DNA from: Plantibacter sp. PA-3-X8
GTDB taxonomy: Bacteria; Actinomycetota; Actinomycetes; Actinomycetales; Microbacteriaceae
Direction: 5' to 3'
NCBI RefSeq assembly: GCF_003856975.1
Contig: NZ_CP033107.1
Location: 1,612,001 to 1,676,000, forward strand
DNA length: 64,000 nucleotides
The notes under the pieces are model-generated. The model did not search any database and was not told where the DNA came from. It worked only from the letters and a program-made list of their open reading frames with translations. A program made the translations under genes and the position numbers. This document shows, one piece after another, positions 18,297 to 26,755 of this stretch; positions within the stretch are counted from its first letter, which is position 1; every line of letters starts with the position of its first letter.

Positions 18297-19687
18297 CCGC
18301 CGCAGTCGGGGTCGCACCGACCCGGATCCCGGTCCCCGCCGGCAGCGGTCGCAGTCACGTCGTCCGTCTCACCTGGATGCTCGCCCGCCCGGGCGCGCAG
18401 AGCCCTGCGACGATCGTGCTCCCGGCGGTCGCGTTCGCCGTGACCACCGCTCTCGTACTCACGGTGCTCGGCGGCGCGATGATGTTCTGGCGGTGGACCG
18501 GTGAGACGGCCTTCATCTACCAGGTGCTCAGTGTGCTGGCGCTGGCCCTGCTGCTCGTCCCGCTCGGCTCGCTCGGCGGGGCGGCCGCGCGGCTCTCCGC
18601 CCGGCGCCGCGACGACCGACTCGCCACCCTCCGACTCCTCGGCGCGACACCCGGCACGGTCACGGCGATGACCGTCCTCGAGTCGGCCGGGGTCGCCCTC
18701 CTCGGTGCGTTCGCCGGGATCCTGCTGTACCTCGGCATGCTGCCGCTCGTCGGGCTCATCCCGTTCGGTGGTTCCCCGATCGGGGTCGAGGGCGTCTGGG
18801 TCGGTGTCCCGATCATCGCCGCGGTGATCCTCGGTGTCGTGCTGCTCGCAGCAGCGAGTGCCGCCATCGGTCTCCGCGCGGTGAACGTGAGCCCGCTCGG
18901 CGTCCGCACGAAGCAGCAGGCGCCGACCGTGCACTGGCTGCGCATCGTCGTCGGGGTCGTCGTCGTGATCGTCGCCTACGGCATGCTCTCCGTCGTGACG
19001 GGGTTGCAGGAGGTCGCCGTCATGATCGCCGTCCTGGGGGTGGGGTTCGCTGCCGGCGTCGGGGTGCTCGGGTTGATCGGCCCCTGGGTCGTCGGGGTGA
19101 TCGGCCGTGGGTCGGCCAAGCGTGCCAAGACACCGGAGCGGCTCCTCGCTGCCCGCACGATCCTGGAGTCGCCGAAGGCGGCGTGGCGTCAGGTCAGTGG
19201 CGTGGCGATGACGAGCTTCGTCGCCGTCGTCGCCGGGACCGGGGTGGCGCTCATGGACGCCGCCGGAGGTTCCGACCTCGACCGCGAGAGCGCCATCCTC
19301 ATCGACGACATCCGCACCGGCGTGATCATCACGCTCGTCGCGTCGTTCCTCATGGTCGCGTGCTCCGTCGGGGTGAACCAGGCGTCGGCGGTCCTCGACC
19401 GGCGAGACCTGTACGTCAGCCTCGACCGCCTGGGGGTGCCGCGGGACGTCATGGAACGGGCTCGCGGTCGCGCGGTCATGCTGCCCCTGCGGGTGGTCGC
19501 GCTGGGCTCGGCCGGACTGGGCGTCCTCCTCGTCCTGCCGATGGCCAGCATCAGTGTCATCCTCGCCCCGCTGTCGGTCCTCGTCATCGTCGGGTGCTTC
19601 GCCGGTGGCATCGGGCTCGTGTGGGCGGCCCTTCGCGCGACCCGTCCGGTCGTCTCCGGGGTGCTCCGAGCGCCCGAGCGCGTCTGA
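18293..19687 (+). CDS. FtsX-like ABC permease
   Basis: This 464-residue membrane protein has an FtsX-like core: LSARRRDDRLATLRLLGATPGTV, where the cytosolic RRDxRLxxLRLLGA element precedes a helix bundle. A second similar half near the C-terminus has DRRDLYVSLDRLGVPRDVM. About ten helices are likely. It is coupled to the ATPase at 17370 by a four-base overlap. Likely a mechanotransmitting or export permease; the cargo is unknown. Confidence 0.85.
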   Translation: MTAAVGVAPTRIPVPAGSGRSHVVRLTWMLARPGAQSPATIVLPAVAFAVTTALVLTVLGGAMMFWRWTGETAFIYQVLSVLALALLLVPLGSLGGAAARLSARRRDDRLATLRLLGATPGTVTAMTVLESAGVALLGAFAGILLYLGMLPLVGLIPFGGSPIGVEGVWVGVPIIAAVILGVVLLAAASAAIGLRAVNVSPLGVRTKQQAPTVHWLRIVVGVVVVIVAYGMLSVVTGLQEVAVMIAVLGVGFAAGVGVLGLIGPWVVGVIGRGSAKRAKTPERLLAARTILESPKAAWRQVSGVAMTSFVAVVAGTGVALMDAAGGSDLDRESAILIDDIRTGVIITLVASFLMVACSVGVNQASAVLDRRDLYVSLDRLGVPRDVMERARGRAVMLPLRVVALGSAGLGVLLVLPMASISVILAPLSVLVIVGCFAGGIGLVWAALRATRPVVSGVLRAPERV

Positions 19688-19707
19688 CCGCCCGGCCCGC
19701 ACGACGG

Positions 19708-19758
19708 GAGCGCCCGTTCCGTCCCCTGCATGACGCGGGGAGGACGGAACGGGCGCTC
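19708..19758. terminator. Bidirectional terminator between convergent genes
   Basis: A perfect 17-bp stem, GAGCGCCCGTTCCGTCC (19708-19724) with its complement at 19742-19758, sits between the FtsX-type gene and the convergent AztD-like gene. Confidence 0.75.
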
Positions 19759-19772
19759 TCGGTGAGGTCGGG

Positions 19773-21020
19773 TCAGCCCGTGACGACCGCGATCTCGTTC
19801 GGGACGCCGGGCAGTTCACCCGTCGTGATGTCGCCCGACGCGAGATCCACGGCGTGGATCGACTTCGTCGCCGGGTCGGTCACGTAGGCGACACCGTCCT
19901 GGACGACGAGCGCCGGGTGGGCGTCCTGCCACTCGGCCGGCGGCTCCCAGGCGTCGATGACCTCGATGGTGTCGGTGACGGCACCCGTCTGCTCGTCGAG
20001 GATGTGCAGCGAACCGTCGTTGCCGAGCACGATGACCTCGTCGCTCGGCCCTCGGGCGACGTCGCGCCAGGTGTAGCCGACGCCCTCCGGCAGGTCGACG
20101 ATCTTCGTCGTCTTCGCGACCGTGTCGGTGAACGCGAGCTGGCGGAGGTCGTAGCCCTCGGCGTCGGGGTCGCTGTTGTAGTCGCCGACCGCGATGGAGG
20201 ACGTCTCGCTGACGTACTGGTTGCCCGTGCGCCCGTAGGCGTCCGGCGCCTGGATCTTCGTGAAGACGCCACTGTCGTAGACGAGTACGCCGTCGCTGCA
20301 GCCGAACACGACGACCTCGTCCTTGACGGTGCCTTCACCGTGCACCGACGGGCACTGCTCGTTGCGGGCGATCTCGGTGCGCGAGTCGTCGAGCACCCGG
20401 ACACCGGTCCGGGCGTCCGGGGTGCCGATCGTGGACAGCACGGTGCCGTCCTCGAGCTCGATGGCGACTCCGTGGTGCGCGGCCTCCGACGGGATCGTCT
20501 CGGTCTCGGGCAGCTCGTCGGTGGCTTCGAGGAGGTCAGCGCTGTCGAAGATCGTCGTGTCGCCGGAGCCGTCGGCGAACAGGATGGTCTTGTCGGCGTG
20601 ACGGACGACGTGGCCTGCGGTGTCGGCGGGGAAGACGAGGTCGGTCAGGACCGGGTCGGCCTGCTTCGAGGTGCCGTCCTCGTCCGTCCACGTCCCGGTG
20701 TCGAGGACCTGGAAGCCCTTCGTCGTGGTGACGAGCACGTGCCGCCCGTCGCCGGCGGCGTTCACCCGGTTGAACCCGTCGAGGGGGAGGTCGCCGACCA
20801 CCTCGAGGGATGCAGCGTCGAGGACGAGGAGGCCGCCGTCGTAGGTCAGGGTGATCCGGCTCTGCGGGTCGGCGGAGGTCGACGCGCTCGGGTCGGGCGC
20901 GGAGCCGCTCGCGGTCGAGCATCCGGTGAGGAGGATGGCCGCGGCGGTGCCGACGGCGAGGAACGGGACCCGGCCGTGCTTCAGGCGCGATGCCAGGGGA
21001 CTGCGGTGGTGCTGCTGCAT
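19773..21020 (-). CDS. aztD: AztD-like zinc metallochaperone lipoprotein, paralogue 1
   Basis: This 415-residue exported protein has a lipoprotein signal ending LLTGC (Cys about residue 34) and a beta-propeller-like body. Conserved features include CPSVHGEG, GCSDGVLVYD and AHPALVV. In AztABCD systems AztD binds zinc outside the membrane and passes it to the AztC binding protein. This copy lacks the His-rich DHEDHQH segment present in the second copy at 21984. It is the last gene of the minus-strand zinc operon, 28 bases after aztC. Confidence 0.75.
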   Translation of the reverse strand: MQQHHRSPLASRLKHGRVPFLAVGTAAAILLTGCSTASGSAPDPSASTSADPQSRITLTYDGGLLVLDAASLEVVGDLPLDGFNRVNAAGDGRHVLVTTTKGFQVLDTGTWTDEDGTSKQADPVLTDLVFPADTAGHVVRHADKTILFADGSGDTTIFDSADLLEATDELPETETIPSEAAHHGVAIELEDGTVLSTIGTPDARTGVRVLDDSRTEIARNEQCPSVHGEGTVKDEVVVFGCSDGVLVYDSGVFTKIQAPDAYGRTGNQYVSETSSIAVGDYNSDPDAEGYDLRQLAFTDTVAKTTKIVDLPEGVGYTWRDVARGPSDEVIVLGNDGSLHILDEQTGAVTDTIEVIDAWEPPAEWQDAHPALVVQDGVAYVTDPATKSIHAVDLASGDITTGELPGVPNEIAVVTG

Positions 21021-21048
21021 GGTTTCCTATCGGTTCGTGGACGCCCGC

Positions 21049-21981
21049 TCAGGGCGAGAGTCCGGTGGCGATGCGCTCGGTGTTCGCGCGCATCATGGTG
21101 AGGTAGGTGGGGGCGTCGCCCGACTCGGCGGTCAACGACTCGGTGAACAACGGGACGACGGCGACGTCGACGTCCGCCTCGTCGGCGAGCACCTGCACGA
21201 GCCGGTCGGGTTGCGAGGAGTCGGCGAAGATCGTCCGGACGCCGGCCTCCTCGATCGCGGTCGACAGTTCGTCGAGGTCCGAAGCGCTGGGGGCCGCGAG
21301 CGTGGTGCCGCTCGGGATGACGGCGCCGATGACCTCGAAGTCGTAGCGGGCGGCGAGGTACCCGAACACATGATGGTTGGTGACGAGCTTCCGCTGCTCG
21401 GCCGGGATGGCGGCGAACGCCTCGGCCATCTCGGCGTCGAGCGCCTCGAGCTCGGCCGCGTACGTGGCGGCGTTCGCCTGCAGCTCGGCCGCGTCGAGCG
21501 TGGGTATCTCCTCGAGCAACGCCTCGGTGACCCCGTCCACGACCGACGTCATCTGCGTCGGGTCGGTCCAGAAGTGCGGATCGGTCGCGCCCGACGCGGT
21601 CTCGAGGACGTCGACGAGCGAGCCGGCCTCGACGATCGGCACCCCCTCGTCGGCCGCGGTCTCCAGGTGCTGGGTGAGTCCCTCCTCGAGTCCCAGGCCG
21701 TTCGACACGAGCAGCTGCGCACCGGTGATGCGCGCCGCCTGCCGCGCGGAGATCTCGAAGGAGTGCGGATCGGCGTCGGGCGGCATGAGGGTCATGACCT
21801 CTGCTTGGTCACCGACGAGTTCACCGACGACGTCGCCGAGGATGTTCGTGGTCACGACGACGAGCGGGCGGTCGTCGGCGCTCGCCGCACAGCTCGTCAG
21901 GCCGGTTCCGAGCACGAGGCCGGCCGCGAGGACGGCGGTCGTGCGCAGGAGGGCGGTCGTCCGGGGGATGGTCGCTCGCAT
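21049..21981 (-). CDS. aztC: Zinc-binding protein of ABC importer (AztC-like, cluster A-I)
   Basis: This 310-residue lipoprotein has its signal ending LTSC (Cys31). Candidate metal ligands are His73 (DPHSFE), His136 (DPHFWTD), His203/204 (TNHHVFGY) and Asp254 (IFADSS). These are the four positions used by zinc- and manganese-binding cluster A-I proteins. The long His-rich loop of ZnuA is absent, as in AztC, which relies on AztD for loading. It begins two bases after the end of the second AztD-like gene. Confidence 0.87.
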   Translation of the reverse strand: MRATIPRTTALLRTTAVLAAGLVLGTGLTSCAASADDRPLVVVTTNILGDVVGELVGDQAEVMTLMPPDADPHSFEISARQAARITGAQLLVSNGLGLEEGLTQHLETAADEGVPIVEAGSLVDVLETASGATDPHFWTDPTQMTSVVDGVTEALLEEIPTLDAAELQANAATYAAELEALDAEMAEAFAAIPAEQRKLVTNHHVFGYLAARYDFEVIGAVIPSGTTLAAPSASDLDELSTAIEEAGVRTIFADSSQPDRLVQVLADEADVDVAVVPLFTESLTAESGDAPTYLTMMRANTERIATGLSP

Positions 21982-21983
21982 GG

Positions 21984-23309
21984 TCAGCGTCCCGTCTCGG
22001 CGAGGAACGCCGGTGCCGTGTCGAAGGTGAAGGTGCGGGCGATCCGCGCGGCGTCGCCGTAGTCGATCTCGGAGACGGTGCGCGTGCCCGGGGTGTTCAG
22101 GTAGGCGCGGTTCTGGTCGACCTCCAGCTGGACGCCCGTGGCGAGGTCGGCTGCACCGACGAGTGCGGCCGCGGTCCCCGTCACGGTGCCGGTGGCACCG
22201 TCGAGGACGAGGAGGTCGCCGGTCGTCGTGAGGCCGACGACGTGCTGGTCGCGGTCGTCGACGGCAGTGACCAGCTGCAGGGGTGCCGGGGTCGGCAGCA
22301 GCGCCCAGCTGCGCTCGCGGGTGTCGAGCAGCCAGGCGCCGGAGGTGCCGGCGACGGCGGCGACCGTCGGACGGCCGGGACGCGCGTGGAAGGACGTCGC
22401 GCGGTCGGCGGCGGCGACAGCCTGCGGATAGGGGATCGCCTCGAACGTGGGGACCGGGTCGGCCCCGCTCGAGCTGCGGTCGACGACGGCGAGGAGCGCG
22501 CCCTCCGCGCAGCCGATGACGACGCCGACGTTGGTCGTGATGCTGCCGGCCGGATCGGTGCACCCGGCGAGCACGGCGTCGGCAGCGGTCACGGACGCCG
22601 ACGAGGGGTCGAGGAGGTCGCCGTCGATGCCATGGAGATGCAGCTTGCCGGTCCCGTCGGTCGCGACGACCGTCTCGCCGATCGGCACGGTGATTCCGGG
22701 AGCACCAGGCGAGGTTCGGATCCGACCGGACTGCGTGATGTCGCCCGTGCCGAGTGCGGCGGTGTCGAGGAGGAGTGTCTCGCCCGAATCGGCGAACCGC
22801 ACGGCGGTGGTCGTCGAACCGGCGGTGATCGTCGCTGGTCCGTCGCCCTCGATCTCGCCGACGACCCGCGCCTCGGCGCGGTAGTAGTGCTGGTGGTCCT
22901 CGTGGTCGACCGTCCACACACCGGTGTCGATGATCGTCACGGTGCCGGCGGGGTCGGACTGCGCGGCGACGAACCGCCCGTCGCCCGTGAGCGCCGAGAT
23001 CGGGCCGAGCTCGGCGAGCGTCGTGCGCTCCTCGCTGAGCAGGTCGGTCAGCTCGACGGTGCCGTCGACGTCCGCGGTCGCGAGGTGCAGTTGCGGCTCG
23101 GGGAGCTCGCTCGCGCCCTCGACGTAGCCGTGTCCGCGCGGTTCGTCCGAGGCCGTCGCGGTGGGTGATGCCGACCCCTGCGGCGCGCAGGCGCTGAGCG
23201 TCAGTGCGAGGGCGCCGAGAGCGAGCGCGGTGCGTGTGGCGCGGGGGAGCCGGTCGTCGGTCGGGCGGATGCCGCCTGGTCGGATGGTCGGTCGGAGGAG
23301 TCGGTGCAC
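21984..23309 (-). CDS. aztD: AztD-like zinc metallochaperone lipoprotein, paralogue 2 (His-rich)
   Basis: This 441-residue protein has a signal peptide ending LTLSAC and a propeller-like body. A His-rich DHEDHQHYYR stretch and the paired CTDPAG...GCAEGALLAV cysteine region are characteristic of AztD-like metallochaperones. It probably hands zinc to the AztC protein encoded next. The GTG at 23309 (preceded by TGGAAAG) is the only start before the signal peptide, so the gene overlaps the end of aztB by 109 bases in another frame. Confidence 0.72.
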   Translation of the reverse strand: MHRLLRPTIRPGGIRPTDDRLPRATRTALALGALALTLSACAPQGSASPTATASDEPRGHGYVEGASELPEPQLHLATADVDGTVELTDLLSEERTTLAELGPISALTGDGRFVAAQSDPAGTVTIIDTGVWTVDHEDHQHYYRAEARVVGEIEGDGPATITAGSTTTAVRFADSGETLLLDTAALGTGDITQSGRIRTSPGAPGITVPIGETVVATDGTGKLHLHGIDGDLLDPSSASVTAADAVLAGCTDPAGSITTNVGVVIGCAEGALLAVVDRSSSGADPVPTFEAIPYPQAVAAADRATSFHARPGRPTVAAVAGTSGAWLLDTRERSWALLPTPAPLQLVTAVDDRDQHVVGLTTTGDLLVLDGATGTVTGTAAALVGAADLATGVQLEVDQNRAYLNTPGTRTVSEIDYGDAARIARTFTFDTAPAFLAETGR

Positions 23310-24199
23310 GGTGCGCTTTCCAGGTGGGTCGGTTCGGTGAGGTGGTCGTCGGGGTGGTCGAGGTGTCGGTCGATGGGCCGCCGGAGCCGCCCGACGAGCG
23401 CCCGCGCGCCCCACGACACCGTGGCGAGCAGGATCGAGCAGGCGGCGATGGACGCTCCGGCCGCGGTGTCGCCGTACCAGGAGAGGAGGAGGCCGAGCAG
23501 CACGGCGAGGCCGCCGAAACCCGTGGCGAGCAGCATGATGAGCGGGATGCGACGCGCCCAGTGGGCCGCGGCGACGGGCGGCCCGAGGAGGAGCGCCACG
23601 ACGAGCAGGGTGCCGACGGCGCTGTACGAGGCGACGACTGCGAGCGTCACGAGGCCGACGAGCATCGCATGGGCGAGTCGCGGCCGGAGATCCATGGTCT
23701 GGGCGACCCGGCGGTCGAAGGCGAGGGCGACGAACGGGCGGTGGAATGCGACCGCGACGCCCACGGTGACGAGGAGTGCGATGGCGAGGCCCACCAGGTC
23801 CGCGGGCCGGATGGCGAGGATGTCGCCGAAGAGGATCGCCGTGAGGTCCGTGGCGAACGATCTGCTCGACGACACGATGATGACCCCGAGGGCCAGCATG
23901 CCGACGAAGAGGAGACCGATCGAGGTGTCGTGGGACAGCCTGCCGCGCCGCGAGACGAGACTGACGCCGGCGGTCATGACGACCGCGCTGACGGCCGCGC
24001 CGGCGACCGGCGGCAGGCCGAGGAGTGCCGCGGTGGCGACGCCGGGCAGCATGCCGTGGGCCATCGCCTCCCCGAGGAACGCGAGGCCGCGGAGGACGAC
24101 CCAGGTGCCGACGACACCGCAGACGGCCGCCACCAGCAGACCGCCGACGAGGGCGCGCAGGAGGAAGGCCGCGGTGAACGGCTCGGTGATCCAGGTCAT
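23201..24199 (-). CDS. aztB: Zinc ABC importer permease (AztB/ZnuB-like)
   Basis: This 332-residue protein has about eight or nine membrane helices in the first 275 residues. GLAFLGEAMAHGMLPGVATA is the conserved ABC-3 motif near residues 38-57, and VGTLLVVALLLGPPVAAAHWARR comes later. A polar, disordered 55-residue tail overlaps the next gene, so the transport domain itself is unaffected. The ATG at 24199 lies just downstream of the Zur-like box. Confidence 0.88.
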   Translation of the reverse strand: MTWITEPFTAAFLLRALVGGLLVAAVCGVVGTWVVLRGLAFLGEAMAHGMLPGVATAALLGLPPVAGAAVSAVVMTAGVSLVSRRGRLSHDTSIGLLFVGMLALGVIIVSSSRSFATDLTAILFGDILAIRPADLVGLAIALLVTVGVAVAFHRPFVALAFDRRVAQTMDLRPRLAHAMLVGLVTLAVVASYSAVGTLLVVALLLGPPVAAAHWARRIPLIMLLATGFGGLAVLLGLLLSWYGDTAAGASIAACSILLATVSWGARALVGRLRRPIDRHLDHPDDHLTEPTHLESAPCTDSSDRPSDQAASARPTTGSPAPHAPRSLSAPSH

Positions 24200-24215
24200 G
24201 GTCGAGCACTCTACA

Positions 24216-24230
24216 TGAAAATGATTCTCA
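24216..24230. promoter_or_regulatory. Zur-like operator between divergent zinc genes
   Basis: TGAAAATGATTCTCA is a 7-1-7 inverted repeat with one mismatch, matching the Fur/Zur-type consensus. It lies between TAGAGT (minus strand, in front of aztB) and TAGGGT (24238-24243, in front of aztA), so bound repressor could block both promoters. Confidence 0.75.
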
Positions 24231-24237
24231 GTATTGA

Positions 24238-24249
24238 TAGGGTGAAGAC
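24238..24249 (+). promoter_or_regulatory. Candidate leaderless -10 box of aztA
   Basis: TAGGGT at 24238-24243, six bases, then the ATG at 24250. Confidence 0.5.
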
Positions 24250-24942
24250 ATGCGATCCGCGACGAGCACCCCTCGCCCTCCGATGTCGGGACGGCCCGTC
24301 GGGTCCGGCATCCGACTCCACGACGTGTCGGCCGAGTACGACGGCGCGCGCGTCCTGCACGGGATCTCAGTCGAGGTCGGGGCGGCCGCCATCACCGTCG
24401 TCACCGGGGCGAACGGAGCGGGGAAGTCCACGCTGCTCGCGGTGATCGCGGGCCTCCACCGACCGACCTCGGGCGGCGTCGACGGCCTCGACGGTCGGTC
24501 GGCCGCGTACGTCCCGCAACGCAGCGCCGTGCCTGAGCGCTTCCCGGTCACGGTGCGCGACGTCGCGTCGATGGGACGCTGGCCGACGCTGCGTCGCTGG
24601 TGGGGTCGACTCGGGGCTCGGGACCGACGCATCGTCGACGAGAGCCTCACCCGCCTCGACGTCCTGCACCTCGCCGGGCGCTCCTTCGGCGAGCTGTCGG
24701 GCGGGCAGCGCCAGCGGGTCCTCGTCGCGCAGGCGCTCGCGCGTGAGGCCGACCTCCTGCTGCTCGACGAGCCGACCGTCGGCCTCGACCATGCTGCCGG
24801 GCTGGCGATCCGCGAGGTGCTCCGGGCGGAGGCCGACCGTGGCGCGACGGTGGTGGAGGTGACGCATGATCCGGTCGCGGTCGCGGAGGCCGACGCGCGG
24901 GTGCACCTCGAGGCGGGATGTCTCGTCGAGGATCCGCGGTGA
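24250..24942 (+). CDS. aztA: Zinc ABC importer ATP-binding protein (AztA/ZnuC-like)
   Basis: This 230-residue ATPase has Walker A GANGAGKST, the PQRSAVPERFPVTVRDVASMGRW region typical of metal-importer ATPases, signature LSGGQRQRVLVAQAL and Walker B LLLLDEPTVGLD. It is divergent from aztB and shares the Zur-like box, so zinc starvation should induce both transcripts. In other Azt and Znu loci this subunit powers the permease. Confidence 0.88.
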   Translation: MRSATSTPRPPMSGRPVGSGIRLHDVSAEYDGARVLHGISVEVGAAAITVVTGANGAGKSTLLAVIAGLHRPTSGGVDGLDGRSAAYVPQRSAVPERFPVTVRDVASMGRWPTLRRWWGRLGARDRRIVDESLTRLDVLHLAGRSFGELSGGQRQRVLVAQALAREADLLLLDEPTVGLDHAAGLAIREVLRAEADRGATVVEVTHDPVAVAEADARVHLEAGCLVEDPR

Positions 24943-24992
24943 ACCGGCTGGGGGATCGCCCGGCGACCCGTCTCCGGCCCACGGCGCGTTGC

Positions 24993-25004
24993 TAGAGTTT
25001 TCGC
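24993..25004 (+). promoter_or_regulatory. Candidate leaderless -10 box
   Basis: TAGAGT at 24993-24998, six bases, then the ATG at 25005. Confidence 0.5.
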
Positions 25005-25349
25005 ATGAGCCAGGCCGAGCAGCAACCCGAACCCACGACCGGCGCCGCTGCGGCGGACGCCCAGGCGGCCACCGAGCGATTGGGCCGCCTGCGGAGCAGT
25101 ATCGACAACATCGACGCGGCACTCGTCCACCTGCTGGCGGAGCGGTTCAAGTGCACCCAGGAGGTCGGTCGCCTGAAGGCCGAGCACGACATGCCTGCGA
25201 GCGACCCGGCTCGCGAACAGCGGCAGATCACCCGTCTCCGGGCGCTCGCCGAGGAGTCGCACCTCGATCCGGCCTTCGCCGAGAAGTGGTTCAACTTCGT
25301 CGTCGCCGAGGTCATCCACCACCACGAGCGTCTCGCCAACCAGCACTGA
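25005..25349 (+). CDS. Chorismate mutase (AroQ class)
   Basis: This 114-residue all-helical protein has the AroQ pattern RLRSSIDNIDAALVHLLAERF, then EVGRLKAEHDMPASDPAREQRQ supplying the Lys, Arg and Glu active-site residues. It should convert chorismate to prephenate for Phe/Tyr synthesis in the cytosol. A roughly 25-residue Ala/Gln-rich leader precedes the domain. There is no SD; TAGAGT lies six bases before the ATG. Confidence 0.9.
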   Translation: MSQAEQQPEPTTGAAAADAQAATERLGRLRSSIDNIDAALVHLLAERFKCTQEVGRLKAEHDMPASDPAREQRQITRLRALAEESHLDPAFAEKWFNFVVAEVIHHHERLANQH

Positions 25350-25369
25350 TCCTTCGTGTTCCGTTCCGC

Positions 25370-25534
25370 CAGCGCGGTGCGCTGACGCGAGCGCGGGTCT
25401 GTGGCGTGAGCGCGGGTCTCCGGAGGGTCGCGCCCACGCGTGTGGCCCGCGGTCACGCACGTTCGTGTGCGGTCAGGCCCGTTCGTCCGCGCTCGGCCCG
25501 ATTCGCGCGCGGTCACGTCGGCGCACCGCGCTGG
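25370..25534. repeat. Interspersed repeat family 2 (CAGCGCGGTGCGCTG) with associated sequence
   Basis: The palindrome CAGCGCGGTGCGCTG at 25370-25384 is followed by GAGCGCGGGTCT repeats. A degenerate inverted copy lies near 25519-25534. The 258-base gap 25350-25607 otherwise shows no gene. Confidence 0.75.
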
Positions 25535-25607
25535 CACCTCGGGTGAGCCAGGGCAAGGGGTGGCGCTTCTTCGGGCGGTGTCCAGCGTCCTGCGCCATCA
25601 TGAGTCC

Positions 25608-26549
25608 ATGACCTGGAACGCCGACTCCCTGCCCGATCAGACCGGACGCGTCGTCCTCGTCACCGGAGCGAACGCCGGCCTCGGCTTCTGGACGAGTCTC
25701 GGACTCGCGCGAGCGGGCGCGGAGGTCGTTCTCGCGTCGCGGAGTGCGACCAAGACGCAGGCGGCGATGCGGGCGATCCGGGTGAAGGTGCCCGATGCCC
25801 GACTCAGTCACCTCCCCTTCGACACCTCCTCGCTCGACTCGGTGCGTGCGGCGGGCGAGCGACTCGCGGACCTCGACCGCCTCGACGCCCTCGTCGCGAA
25901 CGCCGGCATGGTGCACATGCCGAAGGAGCGGCAGGAGACGTCCGACGGCATCGAGCTGGTCTTCGCGACGAACGTCGTCGGCCACGCCGCCCTGCTCGCC
26001 GAGGCCCTGCCGGTGTTGCAGCGCACGGCGGATGCGCACGATTCCGCGCCGCGCGTCGTGCTCCTCGGAAGCCTCTCCACCCTGCTCGTCCGGTTCCACG
26101 GCGACGACCTGCAGCTCCGCGACGAGTACAGCGGCTGGCAGGCGTACGCCCAGTCGAAGATCGCCCTCTCATCGCTCGGCTTCGAGCTCGACCGTCGGCT
26201 CGCGGCGTCGCACAGCACCGTCCGGGCACTCGTCGCGCACCCCGGCTACTCGGTCAACGGACTCGACCGTCGCGTCCCCGGCGTCAACGAGCCGACCCGC
26301 GGGCGCCGCTTCTCCGACGCCCTGCAGTCCGTCTACGCGCAGAGCAAGCAGCGGGGTGCCGAGCCGACGCTCCGGGCGATCACCGACGAAGCGGCCGACG
26401 GCGGTTGGTTCTACGGTCCCCAGTGGCTCACGAAGGGCGACGCCGTGCGGCAGACCCCGGCAGCGATCACGACCGACCGGGACGTCGCGGCGGCGCTCTG
26501 GACCGACCTCGAGCGGCTCATCGGCACGCCCATCCTCCCGACCCCGTGA
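25608..26549 (+). CDS. Short-chain dehydrogenase/reductase
   Basis: This 313-residue Rossmann protein has the cofactor motif VTGANAGLG (about residues 18-26). LVANAG, the catalytic serine region LLGSLSTLL and YAQSK (Tyr and Lys of the catalytic triad) follow. The long C-terminal part and ALVAHPGYSVNGL resemble retinol-dehydrogenase-like SDRs. The substrate is unknown. It stands alone between two blocks of family 2 repeats. Confidence 0.88.
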   Translation: MTWNADSLPDQTGRVVLVTGANAGLGFWTSLGLARAGAEVVLASRSATKTQAAMRAIRVKVPDARLSHLPFDTSSLDSVRAAGERLADLDRLDALVANAGMVHMPKERQETSDGIELVFATNVVGHAALLAEALPVLQRTADAHDSAPRVVLLGSLSTLLVRFHGDDLQLRDEYSGWQAYAQSKIALSSLGFELDRRLAASHSTVRALVAHPGYSVNGLDRRVPGVNEPTRGRRFSDALQSVYAQSKQRGAEPTLRAITDEAADGGWFYGPQWLTKGDAVRQTPAAITTDRDVAAALWTDLERLIGTPILPTP

Positions 26550-26559
26550 CCACAGGCGT

Positions 26560-26722
26560 CAGCGCACCGCGCTGGCAAGAGCGCGGGGGAATCGGCCCCA
26601 GCGCGGTGCGCTCGCGTGACTGCGCCTCAACCGGGGTGACCGCAGGGCATGGCGCTGAGCGCACCCCTCCGGAGACCCGCGCTCGCGCCACAGACCCGCG
26701 CTGACGTCAGTGCACCGCGCTG
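26560..26722. repeat. Interspersed repeat family 2 (three copies)
   Basis: Copies of the CAGCGC/GCGCTG palindrome occur at 26560-26574 (inverted), 26599-26612 and about 26706-26722 (inverted). They fill the gap between convergent genes. Confidence 0.75.
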
Positions 26723-26755
26723 GCGCAACCGGACCCGCGCTGGCGCAACCAGACC

